Assembly: GCA_008711295.1 (NCBI GenBank)
Contig: VUYV01000392.1
Coordinates: forward strand, 80,154 to 144,153
DNA: 64,000 bases
Direction of reading: 5' to 3'
DNA from: Anarhynchus alexandrinus
Lineage: Eukaryota; Chordata; Aves; Charadriiformes; Charadriidae
The position numbers and the translations under genes are program-made. This document shows positions 1 to 13,100 of this stretch, piece by piece. Position 1 is the first letter of the stretch; every line of letters begins with the position of its first letter. The notes under the pieces are model-generated. The model did no database searches. It saw only the letters and a list, made by a program, of their open reading frames with translations, and was not told the origin of the DNA.

Positions 1-230
1 GAATGGGGATGGGATGGGGAAAGGGATGGAGATAGAATGAGGATGGGGATGGAAATAGGATGGGATAGGGTGAAGACAGGGATGGGGATGGGATGGATTG
101 GGATGGGGATGGGATGGGGATGGGAATGGGATGGATTGGGATGAGGATGGGATGGGGATGGATAGGGATGGGGATGGGGATGGGATGGGGATAGGATGGG
201 ATGGGATGGGATGGAGATGTGATGGCAGTG
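1..230. repeat. GGGAT/GGGGAT minisatellite
   Basis: An imperfect tandem array built from GGGAT, GGGGAT and GGGATGGGGAT units, with scattered A insertions (GGAAATAGG). It starts before the window. The + strand is G-rich with dozens of GG/GGG/GGGG runs and could form G-quadruplexes. The WHRN sense strand here is C-rich (ATCCC). It lies about 150 nt beyond the expected poly(A) site. Confidence 0.9.
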
Positions 231-379
231 CGGGATTCCCTCTGTGGGGATGGGGCATTTTTGCCCATCACCCACCCCCTACCTCCCCTGCCAGTGCTGG
301 GGTGTGCCGTAGGCATCCCTGCCCCTTACCTCCCTACCCCCTCCCCCAGCCCCAAAGAAACCCCCACAAGCCCAGCCTT

Positions 380-971
380 TTTCTAACCTGATAGATTTAT
401 TGAAAAATTAAAAGCACAAGCTCTGTATATATAAATATGACGACATTGCCAGCAATTTACAAGGCCTCCAGTTGCTCTCTCAGCATCCCCACCCGTGGCC
501 CGAGCCACCCGCCTGGGCACGGGGTCAAACACCTGAGGGAGCAGCCACCACCCGAAAAACCCTCCTGCCTGAGCCACGGGCCCACCTTGCTCTGCGTGTG
601 GCACTCAAATGATAGCGGGGACACCCAGACCTCCGCCGTCCTCCCGCTCCGCTCCCCAGCCTGGCCGAGGGGGAGAGGGTGTCCCCAAAGGGCAGCCCCC
701 CCCTCCCACCCCAGAGAGGACAGGGATGAAGACTTTAAGGGACGTGCACTGATTTCTGCCCGTTCTCAGCCTGCCCTACCCAGGCAGTGAGAGTCTGCGG
801 TGGGTGGGGGGACATTTTGGGGACGAGATGGGGGTGTCTGTACGTGCAGGGTAGCGCAGCGGGTGAGGGCTCTGCGTGGTGGGATGCTGCTTTCACACCT
901 CGGCGCTGCCTTTCATCCCCGTTCGGGTGCTCCCCATCCCAAGCCACGCTCCCAAAAACCCACTGGGGTTC
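380..971 (-). other. WHRN: WHRN 3' untranslated region
   Basis: This is non-coding sequence from the stop codon to just past the only AATAAA on the minus strand in this interval. The 3' end (about 375-385) is inferred from the usual 10-30 nt between signal and cleavage. That gives a short 3' UTR of roughly 590 nt. No repeat was seen inside it. Confidence 0.75.
396..401 (-). promoter_or_regulatory. WHRN: poly(A) signal AATAAA for WHRN
   Basis: TTTATT on the + strand reads AATAAA in the sense direction, within TTCAATAAATCT, 571 nt past the stop codon. No earlier canonical signal was noticed in the 3' UTR. Confidence 0.8.
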
Positions 972-1154
972 CTAAAGGGCGACGTTGAATTCTGTGACCA
1001 AGAAATCAATGTAGTCCTTTTCCTTCAGCTTAAAGGCTTCAGCGATGATGCGGGCGGCTTCCCGATGCTCTTTGCCCCGTAGCCCTGTGCCGTTCACCTC
1101 CAAAATGACGTGGCCCACCTTCAGCTTCCCGCAGTTGTGCGCCGAGCCTCCGCG
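972..1154 (-). CDS. WHRN: WHRN exon 12 coding part: end of PDZ3 and stop
   Basis: The coding part is 183 nt, with 60 residues and a TAG stop (972-974). It begins [15 protein letters not shown] after TCTCTCCCGCAG and ends [13 protein letters not shown]. It completes PDZ3: the strand VILEVNG, then the alpha-2 helix [14 protein letters not shown], then the last strand [10 protein letters not shown]. The C-terminus matches the mammalian protein apart from the penultimate residue (Met in human as remembered). Confidence 0.97.
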   Translation of the reverse strand, partial: RGGSAHNCGKLKVGHVILEVNGTGLRGKEHREAARIIAEAFKLKEKDYIDFLVTEFNVAL

Positions 1155-4100
1155 CTGCGGGAGAGAGGTGGTCAGCTCGTGGTCCCACCAACCCCTTGGT
1201 TCAACCCAGGGATGACATACAGGGGGTTTTTAGGAAAATGTGAAATGTTTCATTTCAGAAAGAGGGGATGAATTTGGCTTCCCTCCTGCTTGCTCCTGGA
1301 GCGCAGCGCCAGCTGGGATGGCCAAGAATAACCAAGGCGCAGTCAGCTCGGCTTTTCTTTTGCTGTAAATAACTTGAATTTTGCCCCAAGTAAACAGCAG
1401 AGGAAACGGTGCGGGGAGACGGCTCCCCGAGGGCTCGGTTCCCCAGCTATCATCCACCATTCCCCCTCCCCAAACCTCTATCTGAGCAGAAAAAGGGAGT
1501 TTCCAGACGTCTGGAGACACCAGCCAAGCTTTCAGGGCCTTCCAGACTCCCTCCGAAATGTCTGCAGCAAATCCTTGGCTCCCAGGATGTGCTTTATGGT
1601 ATGGGATCATCCACGGGACATGGACGCAATACTCAGCATATCCTCCCCTGCCCCCCCCCAGCAGAATGATGCCTCTGATGTCCAGAGAGATGCAGGGCTG
1701 TAGAGGGGGAAAGCACACCTCCAAAATCCCACCTGGGACAGGGCTGCCACCACATTCTGGTTGTGGCTGAAGGGCTTTCCTGATGTCCAGGGAGGAGAGG
1801 AAGGGGATGTGTATTGAGTTCTTCCCGTTCTCAGCCTGCCCTACCTGGATGGTGACGATGCGGGGCAGCGGCTGCCGCGTGTTTGCTCCACCCTCGATGG
1901 CGATCCCCAAGGTCGGTGCGCTCTTGGACACTCGGATCAGACACGACGTGGGCTCCAGGAGCCCCGGCTGCGGGGAGAGACGGCAGCGCTGCCGAGGGAG
2001 GCCGGGCACCGTCTCCCTGCGGCGATCCCTCAGCCCCATGGCAGGCAGGCTCACCCACGGCAGGCTTCCATGCCGCCTGCAATTGCTCCCTGACTCCTGA
2101 CATCCACGGCCATGATCCCAACCGTGCGCAGGTCTGGACGGGCTTGGGGAGGAGTGGAGCAGCTCTCCGACTGCCTGCCTACACCCCCCAACCTTGCCAC
2201 TGTCAGAAACCCTCCAATTTACGTCTACTTTCGACGCCACCTTCTCTTCTGGGAGACAGGTGACTTCACTCATGGGACGCTGTGCCCTGTGGATGTCCCC
2301 TCAGAGCCAGGGACTCTGCCACGTCCCAAGTAGCCGCTTCCTGGAGCTGGAAAGGACTGGATTTAGCCAGGACGGGGTGAATCAGCCCTACGGTGCCTCT
2401 CTCAGTGCCTCCCGGCTGCCTTCCCCGCAGCTCAGCCCACCAGCGAGCTGACTCAGCTCATTCAAGAGGAGAAATAACCCATCGAAGCGCACCCGAGAGG
2501 TTGCTGCCCGCAGGCAGAGGGAGCAGAACCGGCAGACAGCATGATGAGGCAGCCCTGGGTGCCCACCTCCCCCCAACGGGCAGCACCCCGAGGCCCGTGG
2601 GCACCCAGCCTCACCGGCTTGGAGGCCCCTTCTGCCGCCCCCTCGCTCCTCGCCGCCTCCTTGAGGCTTCGGCTTTTCCCAGGGCCCGGCTGCCGGCTCT
2701 TGTCCTTGCCGCTCGTCTCGACCTCCCCGATGTCCACCCCGCTGTCCTCGCTGAGGGTCTGCCCGCTGTCCGACAGCTGGGAGAGCGTGGAGGCTGGGGA
2801 GAGACGAGGGCTGTTAGAGGCTGGGCAGCATGGCTCTGCGGCCAGCCGAGCACCCACAGGGCCACCTACCAGAGGGAGGACATCTCGCCCGCTCCCAGGG
2901 CTGGGCAGGTTCCCTGGGATTTAGACCTGGACTTAGAGTGGGGTTCCCCAGCGAACCCCTCCTGAAGAGCAGAGCTGTACACAGGGAGGAACAAGTGGCC
3001 CCAAACCCAGGTCCAGGATCCAACCTGGATCCCAAACTGGGATGGGGGAAGAGGGTGACGAGGTCAGGGATCCAGCTGGAGGCCAGTTTGAGCCAACCCA
3101 TGCTCAAAACCAGGGTCTGGGAGGAGATGGAGACAGACCCGAGCAAAGAGGAGACACCAGGAAGGAGCATCCTCCCCTTCAAGGATGAAGATTCCGTGTG
3201 GAGATGGAAACTCTGCCTCTGGAAATGAGGAACAACGGCGTGACAGCACCTGAGAGAGGGCTGAGGGTCTGGGAAGTCGCTCCGGGACTTGAAGGAGTGG
3301 GGGGTCACACTGCTGACACCCCTCGGGCAGGACCCGGTGCCGGGGACGGGCACTCCAGCCCCGCACCCACCACCCCGAGGTCAACGAACTCACTGCAGTG
3401 GGGGGACAGTGCCACTGGAGGGCGACAATGCCACTCGCATCGGGTCCCACGGAGCCTGGATGCATATATGGCATTTCCAAGAGGGTCGCGGGGGCTCGGG
3501 GATGCTGTGGGTACCCCCAGCCCCAAAGGGGCTCAGCCAAAAGCAGAGCCCACCCTCCTGGGCACCCCCAGGGCTCCAGGGCCACCCTTCCCTGCCCTTC
3601 CCATGCCCGCTGGACCACAGCCGAGGGACCTGTGGAGCCCAGCCTGCTCCTCCCTCTTTCACTCCTTTTTCCCGGGATGTGCTCAGGATAAACCTGACCC
3701 CCACGCTCTGTGTAGGCACAGTATTTTTTTTTTCTTCCCAAAAATTTGGAGTTAATGGGAAAATCCCAGAATTGCTTCTTTTTTTTTTTTTTTCCTCTTT
3801 TAAAACTCCACTGGAAGCAGATTTTATTAACTAACCCAGCAAAGCCCACGCAGGACAGAAGTTGCAATCAACTGCCTCACAGAGCTTGGTCTTTAAGTAA
3901 AGGTCAGCCTGAAGTGCCCTGGAAACCAGGGAGGCTCTGAGGAGCGCGCTGAACGCCGACGGGGGGGGGCTGGCGGCCCCCGGCCCTGGGCCCCACGGGT
4001 TTCCCAGCGTTGCCAAAACGCAGCGCTGAGGGCTTTGTCTCAGTGATTAACACTGCTACTGCTGCTAACGCTGCCGAGGGCTTTATGCGTTTTCTGGATT

Positions 4101-7100
4101 TTCACTTTTTTTTTGCTGTGATGCTCTCAAGTTGAGTTGAAAATTCATAGAATGGTTTGGGTTGGAAGGGACCTTGAAGATCATCTCATTCCACCCCCCT
4201 GCCCTGGGCAGGGACACCTCCCACCAGCCCAGGTTGCTCCAAGCCCCGTCCAACCTGGCCTTGAACACCTCCAGGGATGGGGCAGCCACAGCTTCTCGGG
4301 GCAACCTGCGCCAGGGGCTCAACACCCTCAGAATGAAAAACTTCTTCCTCCTATCTAATCTAAATCTCCCCTCTTCCAGTTGAAAGCCATTCCCCCTCGT
4401 CCTGTCACTCCATGCCCTTGGAAAAAGTCCCCCCCCCAGCTCTCCTGTAGCCCCTTTAGGCACTGGAAGGGGCTCTAAGGTCTCCCCGGAGCCTTCTCTT
4501 CTCCAGGCTGAACCCCCCACCTCTCCCAGCCTGTCCTCCCAGCAGAGGGGCTCCAGCCCTCGCAGCATCTCCGGGGCCTCCTTTGGCCCCGCTCCAACAG
4601 GTCCATGTCTCCCCTACACTGGGGGCTCCAGAGCTGGACGCAGCTCTGAAAAAAAGCAAACCAACCCACAGCTACCAAACATCGCCACACCGGTCCAGGC
4701 TCGGTGGCTTTCACCCTACCCTACTGACCTGGAGTTTGAACCGAAATCACGTTTGCCCTTGCGGCCCCGGTGGGGCAGGCGCTGCCAGCCCACATCCCCA
4801 CCAGCAAGGGGGAAGCCCTGCAACCAAGCCTGCTGCTCAGGCAGGGACCTGCAGCTTGATGTACGTCTCCCTCTTCCAACTCCACCAGTTCCTGCCCTTG
4901 AGATCCATCTCTTCTCCTGTTTCTCTCTTGAGGAACACCCCAGAGAGTTTTTTCACCCCACATACTGTGACACCCACCTCTGGCTTGGGGCAAAGGCCTC
5001 ACTTCATTGACGTCGGGCTCGCTGTTGGGTTGGTGCACCTCCACCATGATGAAATGTTGGTTGGCCACAGCCTGGGGACTGCCCTTGTCCGGTGGAGGGG
5101 GGGCCGGGTGGGGTGGAGGAGGAGGGGGGGATGGGGAATGGGGGCTCTGAAGCCCACCGGCTGCAGGGCCCTCCGGGGATGGGCTCTTCAACCTCGTTGG
5201 GGACTGGACCCTGGGGAAGGGACCGATGGGGTGCTGGTTGACCAAGGAGAGCTGGGCATCCATTTGCCTCCTGGAGCTGTGCAGGGCTGGGGAAATGGTG
5301 GCATAGATAGCGCTTGGGGCAGAATCCTCGGTGGATGTGGTAGCAGTGGAGGTCATGCTGACTGTGTCCTTCTCGGGGTGGCTAGGAGGGGGCGTGGGGT
5401 TTCGGGGGGCCACGAAGAAGAGGCCTGACTGAGAGGACTCGGAGGAAGGGCGCTTGGGCTTGTCTTTCCCTGGGTTTCTGTGCTGGGCAGCAGACGGGTC
5501 CAGCATCTGAGGGGCTGAAGGAGGAGGTGGAGGCTTGAAGTTGGGCGGTTCATCTGGGAAGGAGGAGAGATCATCCTGCCAAACCAAGGACAGAAGCCTT
5601 TAGGACACCATTGCTCAACTGCAAGAACTTCCCCGGGCCCACAGTCACTTGCGTCTGCCTTCTTGCAGTGACCACAGCAAAATGAGTTGATTTCCACAGA
5701 AACGCCTTTCTGACCTTATCAGCACTAAGAACTCGACTCACAATTGAGGATGATTAGAGGACAAAATACCCAACTTTTCCCCTGGTTTGCACAGATGCTA
5801 CTCTTATTTGGGGAGCCAGAATCCTTCATCCTAACTGCTCTGATTAACTCACTTCCGTGACTGCAGTGACATCCACGGGCAGGTGATGCAGTAAAGAGCT
5901 ACAGAAGCTCAGGCAAAACTCGTTATCATCAATTTGCCTCCAGCTCCCACCCGAGGCGCAGCAGCACGGCGCAGTGTCTTACCAGGGAGATGTCCGGCAG
6001 GGTGTTGATGCTACTTTGGTGGCCGTCTCCACCTCCCTCCAATTCTGACGTGTTCTGATAAGGCAAAGAAGGAAAAGAAAACCTGGTGACAGCAGCAAGG
6101 AGCAACCACCACAGCACCAGCACGACGGGGAACATGCAGAGCGATGCACGGCATTGCCCAAACCCCCCCACGCAAGGCCAGTCTTTCACCCAAAGTTTTG
6201 GTTTCCTGGGGGGTTCCCTAGAGACTCACACATACGAGCAAAGCAACTTGGTTGGGAAAACGACTCTCCCAAGCTACGAAGTGTGCTCAAAGCGTGCTGT
6301 GAACCTCACCTACCAGGGCAATTCCCTCTGCAGCGGAGGAGCATGCTCCTCTTAACCCAAATCACAGCTCCTCTGATGAATTTGGAAGGAGCGGAGGAAT
6401 CAGCTTAGATGGCTGCAGGTTCAATACCTGGATCTCTCCCGGGAGAAGGGCAATGAGAAAGTTTAAAACTTCTCTCCCTTGTGAACCAGAGCAGTCGGTC
6501 TCAGATGCAAATAGAAGCCGCTGCCACCGCCTCCTCTTTATGAGTCAAAATGTCATGAGAAAATGTCAGAACACAGCTCTGAACACACCACAGCTCCAGG
6601 AGTCAAGGGCGTCAGGAATCTGTCAGTCCGTCTGCGCGGGGGGCAGCTGTCGGTCAGGATGGACCCTGGGAGAGGACGCTGGATGCAGTCAAGCAGAGCA
6701 AACGGGCCCCCTGGCTAAGTAACGGCAGGGAGGGCAGAACAGGGGCGTGCGGTGGAGGCTGGGTGAGGAGCTCTGCCCTGCCGAGCCATGACACGCCATG
6801 ACATCCCGGGTCCAGCCCAGCGCCACGGCTCCGCTGCTGGCTTTGCCCCAGGCAGGCACCAGGTCCAGTCCCGAGGGATGCTCTGCTGGGGGTGCACAGC
6901 CCCAGCTCTGCCTGGTTCCCCCGTAAGAGCAAACCCAGGCTCAGACCTCTCCTGGTCTGGAGAGGTGTCTGTTGCCGCTCGGAAAAGGAGTACTTCATTT
7001 CCATCACGTTCACGGGGATGTTTGTGTGTTTGTGCTGGAATGGGCAGGGTACAGTTTGTCTTTAACCGTGTGTTATTTATTGCAGGGTAAACAACTGATT

Positions 7101-10100
7101 AGTTGAAATGCTGGTGCATCTGCATTTCCCCCATCTGCTGGAGGCTGCTGCTGTGCCTGTAAGATGTTAGCGTCCCAAAATAGACAAGGGAGACAATTAA
7201 GAGCATTAGAGAAGCAGCAAAAACATTGATGGAAAGTGCTTTTATCTCTGTGGCTTCAGAGGGAACCCTGGAGAATGAGAACTACAAGAAATGGCCTGTT
7301 CAGAGAGCGACAGGGGAAGTATGAGCTTGGGAAAGCGCTCTGATGAGGGTTGAGTTCATCATCAATTAATCCAACGTAAAGGCAGGTGGCTTTCGAAAGA
7401 GAAATGTCCCCTACCCCTTCTTGGGTTAGTGACCGTGTGGCCAAGCCAGTCCAGAGGACTGATTTGGCTGAAACACATGGCAGCAGCAACACAAAGAACA
7501 GGCTTCAGCTAGACCTGTTGTGCGATGGGAGTGTGCCAGTCCAAGCACTGGCATGAAGGATGGGGTGATACCACACAGCAGGTCGAGGGAGCTCATCCTC
7601 CCCCTCTGCTCTGCCCTGGGGAGGCCACATCTGGAACACTGTGTCCAGTTCGGGGCTCGCCGGGTCAAGAAGGGCAGGGAACTGCTGGAGAGGGTCCAGC
7701 AAAGGGCTACAAAGATGATGAGGAGACTGGAGCATCTCTCTGATGAGGAAAGGCTGAGGGACTTGGGGCTTTTTAGTCTGGAGAAGAGAAGACTGAGGGG
7801 GGATCTCATCAATGCTTATCAATCCTTAAAGGGAGGGTGCCAGGGGGATGGGAACAGGGTTTTTTTCAGTGGTGCCCAGTGACAGGACAAGAGGGAACGG
7901 GCACAAACTTGACCATAGGAAGTTCCATCTCAACCTGAGGAGGGACTTCTTCCCTTTGAGGGTGGCAGAGCACTGACACAGGCTGCCCAGAGAGGTGGGG
8001 GAGTCTCCCCCTCTGGAGCCATTCCAAACCCGCCTGGACGCCGTCCTGTGCCACTGCTGGAGGTGCCCCTGCTCTGGCAGGGGGTGGCACTGGGGGAGCT
8101 CCAGAGGGCCCTTCCAACCCCCACCAGTCTGGGACGCTGTGATTCTGTGACACGTCTGGGCCCGGAGGAAGAGGCAGGTAGGGCTATTTCAAAAGCAACC
8201 TGCCTTCACATTGATTAAAATGATCATGAACTGCTCTGGGCTGTGCACACATTAGGACTTCAGATTTGACTGACGTGCCAATGAGTTAAAAAAGCTCCAG
8301 TGCCATCGTGTCCCTGCACGATGCTCAACCGGACAAAACGCAGCACTGGGGAAACCGCACCGAACTGCATCAACGCGCTCACCGCAGAGCTCCCTCCTTC
8401 TGCCATCGCCTCCTCTAACGAGAAAGCTGCTCTGCAGAAAGCTGCCCGAGCACCACCCTCCCCCGGCACCAGCCCACCTCCAGATGCTGCCCAGCGCATT
8501 TCACCCCGCCAAACGGCTGCGGGCACGAGGAAAGGAGCCAAGGCGGAGACGGTGGCGTTTCAGCATCAGCCCGGCCACGTCTGGGAGGATTTCAGCTGTG
8601 TCCCTAACTCTTCCCTCTCCAGCCCTGCGCTCTGCCGGCCTCAACCCGCCTCTAACAGCTCGCTGAGCTCTTGGCAAATGCACGAGGACCAGACCCCTGC
8701 GAGATGACTGGGAGCAGCCTGCCATCAAACAGTCATGGAATCACGGAATCACGGAATTTTCAGAGTTGGAAGGGACCTCTAGAGATCATCCAGCCCCACT
8801 CCCCTGCCAAAGCAGGACTGCCCAGAGCACATCACTCAGGACTCCATCCAGGCGGGTCTTGAAAGTCTCCAGAGAAGGGCACTCCCCCACCCCCCTGGGC
8901 AGCCTGTGCCACTGCTCTGCCACCCCAACCGGAAAGGAGTTTCTCCATGTATTTGAATGGAACTTCCTATGTTCCAACTTGTGCCCGTTGCCCCTCGTCC
9001 TGTCACTGGGAACCACTGGAAAGAGTCTGGCTCCATCCTCCTTCAACCCACCCTTTAGATACTTGTACACAGCAATAAGGTCTCCCCTCAGCCTTCTCTT
9101 CTCCAGGCGAAAGAGTCCCAGCGCTCTCAGCCTCTCCTCATACGGGAGATGCTCCAATCCCTCCATCATCTTAGCTGCCCTACGCTGGACTCTCTCCAGC
9201 AGTTCCCTGTCCCTCTTGAACTGGGGAGCCCAGAACTGGACACAGTATTCCAGTTGTGGCCTCCCCAGTGCAGAGTAGAGGGGGAGAATGACCTGCCTTG
9301 ACCTACTGGCCACACTCTTCCCTATAGCGAAATTGCTACTAAAAAGAATCTGCCCTCTGCCCCCTAAAATCTGCCAGCGCCATCTCCCCCAGTCCTGCCA
9401 CTGAACTCTGCCCATCACCATGGCATCGGTCCCATCCCAAAGCGCATCATGTACCGTCTCCCAGCCCCAGCCTCGTAGCTAGGACCGGTCTGCACCGAGA
9501 CTTGAACCCTCCTGGGACGCAGAGGGTGGGCACAGCCGGCTGTGCCCAGTGTCCCCCCGCCAGCCCAGCGCTGCCCCTGAACAGCCAGGGACACCAACAC
9601 CGCTCGTCTTCTTCAGGGCGCTTTTTTCTGCTGAAGTGTGCAAGCAGGAGATTTGCCCTTCCCCAAGCTTAGTACTTTTGGGGGCAAAAGCAATTAAATA
9701 GAAATTGCTCTGGGCTATAAAATGTAATGGCTTTTGAGCTGAGCACATTTGCTTTCAGGAATTGACTATTTTAAGACTGTGCTTTCCTGGATTTCCCTTG
9801 AAAGACCCATCGAAGCCACGTGCCACTGCTCTAAAAAATGAGTATTTATTGAGGAGGCTGCTCCCTCCTACCGACCCTCTGCTCCTTTACCCCATTTTCT
9901 AGTTACTTATAGAAATCAGAGGCCAGACGGGGCCCTTTGAGCCCCTCTGCAGGGTGCAGCTGGAAAACTTCTACCCCTCCTGTCTTACACGGAGTCCACG
10001 GCGGGAGTGATGGAACTGGAGAGCATCGTTCAGACAGGCAGCCAGTTCCCATTTGCAGATTAAGTGGTGGAGAAACTGCCACCTCCCTGAGGAATATAAC

Positions 10101-13100
10101 CCAACCTTTAATTAACCTCACAGCTCCAAATGAGTCCCTTATTTTCCAGTTACTGCTAACGAGAGCTTTGCAGAGCTACTCGTCTGACTCCCACGGGGTT
10201 TAAATTTTGAACAACTGCGCCAGTCTGAGGACCAGCCCGGCATTCCTCCCCTCTCCCCTTCCTTCTCCTACCCCAGAACCCATCTGCAGGGCTGGAGGAG
10301 CCCCAGAGCCGCCGGCCCTGCCCCCGCCTGAGCACAGACCTCTCTGAATTTGGGGACTCTGAGGGTGACGCAGCGGTGGCTTCGCTCTGTCTCTATCCCC
10401 ATCGCCTGAGAGGATCGTGCCAAGCACGTGGGAACCCTCCACAGGGGATGTCTGTGCCTGTCCTGGGGGGGGCCAGAGGCCAACTGGGACCTGGAGAAGC
10501 TCTGTAATAGATGAAGAAGATGTCCCCCATTGCTCTGCTCTCATTCTGCTCTCCCTCTGGGGACACACATCATCTGCCACAGAGGCTGTGGGCTCTTGTG
10601 CTTGAGATTCATTTTCCAGAGAGAGGAAGAGCCCAGTGCCACCCTCTTCTTACTTATACTCCTTGTGAAACGGAGACTGAAGACAGAGCGGGGCTAGCAA
10701 CGCAACTGGGCTACCCAGTGGGCCCAATCCTGCCGCCTCAGGGAGCTGGGAGCAAGTCAGCCTCTGTGGAGTCAGGCCCCGGGAGGAGAAGGCACCTTTG
10801 GATGGCAGCGTCATTGCTGGGAGGCAGTGGAGAAGAAAACCGGAATCAACGGGGATTTTGGTTCCTTAACCCTAACAATGAGGGCCGGGGCGGGAGGCAG
10901 GCGCAATGGAAATGCTACACTGCCTCACTCGTAAGCAATTAGAAATTCATACTGCTGTCATCAGACAAGTTGCATCTGATTATTGCAGTCCACAATTAAC
11001 CTCTGCTTTGCAGGACTCATCTTGAGACTCAAGATTTACAAGAGGTGATGGTGACACTTAGGCAGACACACACCATCCGTGGGTGGCACCGTCAATCACG
11101 GCTTTGTCTCATCTCCGAGTATCCTTCAAGCATGCCATAACAGAACCCTTCTTCGCATGGCAGGTCCTGATCAGCCTCATACTGGTTATTTTTGGGGTAA
11201 GTTCACCCATCGACCCGTGGAGAGCTGACAGGACAGCAGGCCTGGGCTGGTGTCATTGCCTTTGGTCACGAAGCCAAAGAAATCTGTGTCCCACGGTTCA
11301 GGGCGCACGTGATAAACTCAATCTGGCAACGCTACAGCTATCCTCTTCTAGATAAGCGCCGTTCCCAGAGGGATGTGGCTTTTGGGTCAGGTTCACGGCT
11401 ACCAGCGCTCCTCTCTCCCAAAGCAGCCCTAGGAGCTCTCAGCTCCACCGCTTGCTGCGTGTGCTCAACCCGCTGCGATTTCCTCCCAGGAGAGGCGGAG
11501 GGACCGCTCTCGGAGCCGCGCTGCGGGGCACAAGCCTGCAGCGCTTCTCAGCCTCCTCCCAACCCAGAGGGATTTCTGAGGCTCTCCCCCGAGCCGCGTC
11601 CAGCCTCTCGAAACTCCGTGCGAGGACTTCTCCAAGGCTGAACCCGCGCAACGCGAGTACGCCGACCCCTCCTGCGCTGCAGCACAGATTTCTACAGACC
11701 CAAAAGCCCACAAGGAAAATTCTCCCCCATCCCCGAGGATGCGTGATGGGATGGGACCAGCCTACTGGTATTTAGCCAGGGTGCCCGTAACAGCGAGACA
11801 GCACAGCAGCAGGTAGAGCAGGCAACGGGGCAGGAGGAGCAGTCTGGGGTCCAGCAGGCATCGATGCTAATGGTCCTTCTAAAAACCCCAGTCTGGGGTC
11901 CAGCAGGCATTGATGCTAATGGTCCTTCTAAAAACCCCAGTCTGGGGTCCAGCAGGCATCGATGCTAATGGTCCTTCTAAAAACCCCAGTCTGGGGTCCA
12001 GCAGGCATCGATGCTAATGGTCCTTCTAAAAACCCCAGCCCTGAGCTGTTGGTGGCACTCGGGGCTTTAGCGCGAGCAGGACACTGGTACCAGCTGGGGC
12101 TGCTCGAAGGCTGAGTCTCGTCCGCAGCGCGTCCCCCTCCCCGGGGACAGGGACTCGGGGCTGGCTCAGCGGAGCCAGGGGAAGGACAGGCAGAGAGGGG
12201 TGACAGCGGGCGGCTGTTCACGTGGCTGAGCGGCATGCTGGCCCCCGGTCGGCCTGTCGCCCGCCTCCCGCCCCACGCGCGCTCGCACGCGCTCGCGACC
12301 CGTCTGCTATGGCAACCGCAGCGCTCGAGCTCCCCGTCTCGCCGACGGGCCCTACCTCCATCAGGTCTATGAGCCACAGGAGTCGCTCCTGGGGACGTGC
12401 GAGGGGAAAAGCAGATTAAAACAAGCACAAAAGCGAAAACATAACATCAGGGAGGGTGCAGAACAAATGAGCCAGACAAGCAAATCCCGGCACAACGCAT
12501 CCCTCCTCCCTCAAAAAAAACCCCACCCTGCAGAACCCGCATCCGGCTGCCCCCAGCGCTGGGTGTGAAGGCTGAGATGAGCTCCCTCCTGCCAGAGCTG
12601 CTGGGGAGGGGAACAGCAGTGGGGGCAAACCAGTTTGGGGGCTCTGCCCCTCTTCTCTCCCTCCTGCTAGCTGGGATAAGCCCCCATCCACCATGAGCCG
12701 GTGCTCTTTGCTTGGCAGTTGTTTGAGCAAGCAGTGGTGACACCCATCTCAAGCGTTGGTGTTCCCAGCACCCGAGGCAGAGCTCGGAGGGGCGTATGTT
12801 CTCGTGCCCATGGAAAGAGGTGCCACCCTGCCAGGGAGGACCTGCAGTGCGACCGAGGGACACATATTCTTGAAGGAAGCTCTTAAAACAGTGGTGCTCA
12901 TCCCCTTCTCTATGCCAGAACAGCACCCCGGTCTCCCTCCCCGACCTCCGGGCTCGTGTGCCAGGTGGGGCTGTGCCACCGCTCACACACCAGGACAAGC
13001 GGTGACGCTTGGCACGCGGCGTCACGGAGGCGGAGGGAGAGCACGGCGCACCCGGAGCAAGCGGTACAGCCCCAGGCACGGGGACAGCATGAGAACAGGG

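Noticed and set aside
98..391. 97-codon Gly/Asp/Trp-rich open frame over the minisatellite
   Set aside because: It is a translation of the GGGAT repeat with no coding features.
1230..2273. 347-codon minus-strand open frame
   Set aside because: It contains real exon 11 (1845-1967), but the rest is intron read-through with normal splice sites at the exon borders.
6410..6440. tRNA-like T-arm (CAGG TTCAATA CCTG)
   Set aside because: No A box, anticodon arm or acceptor stem could be built upstream, so it is most likely chance.
7040..7090. acceptor-like TTATTTATTGCAG on the + strand
   Set aside because: There is no matching exon, donor or frame. It is a cryptic motif in intron 7.
8786..9421. 211-codon minus-strand open frame ([20 protein letters not shown])
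   Set aside because: It is the conserved CR1 3' region, which stays open by chance in many copies. It has no start or RT domain.
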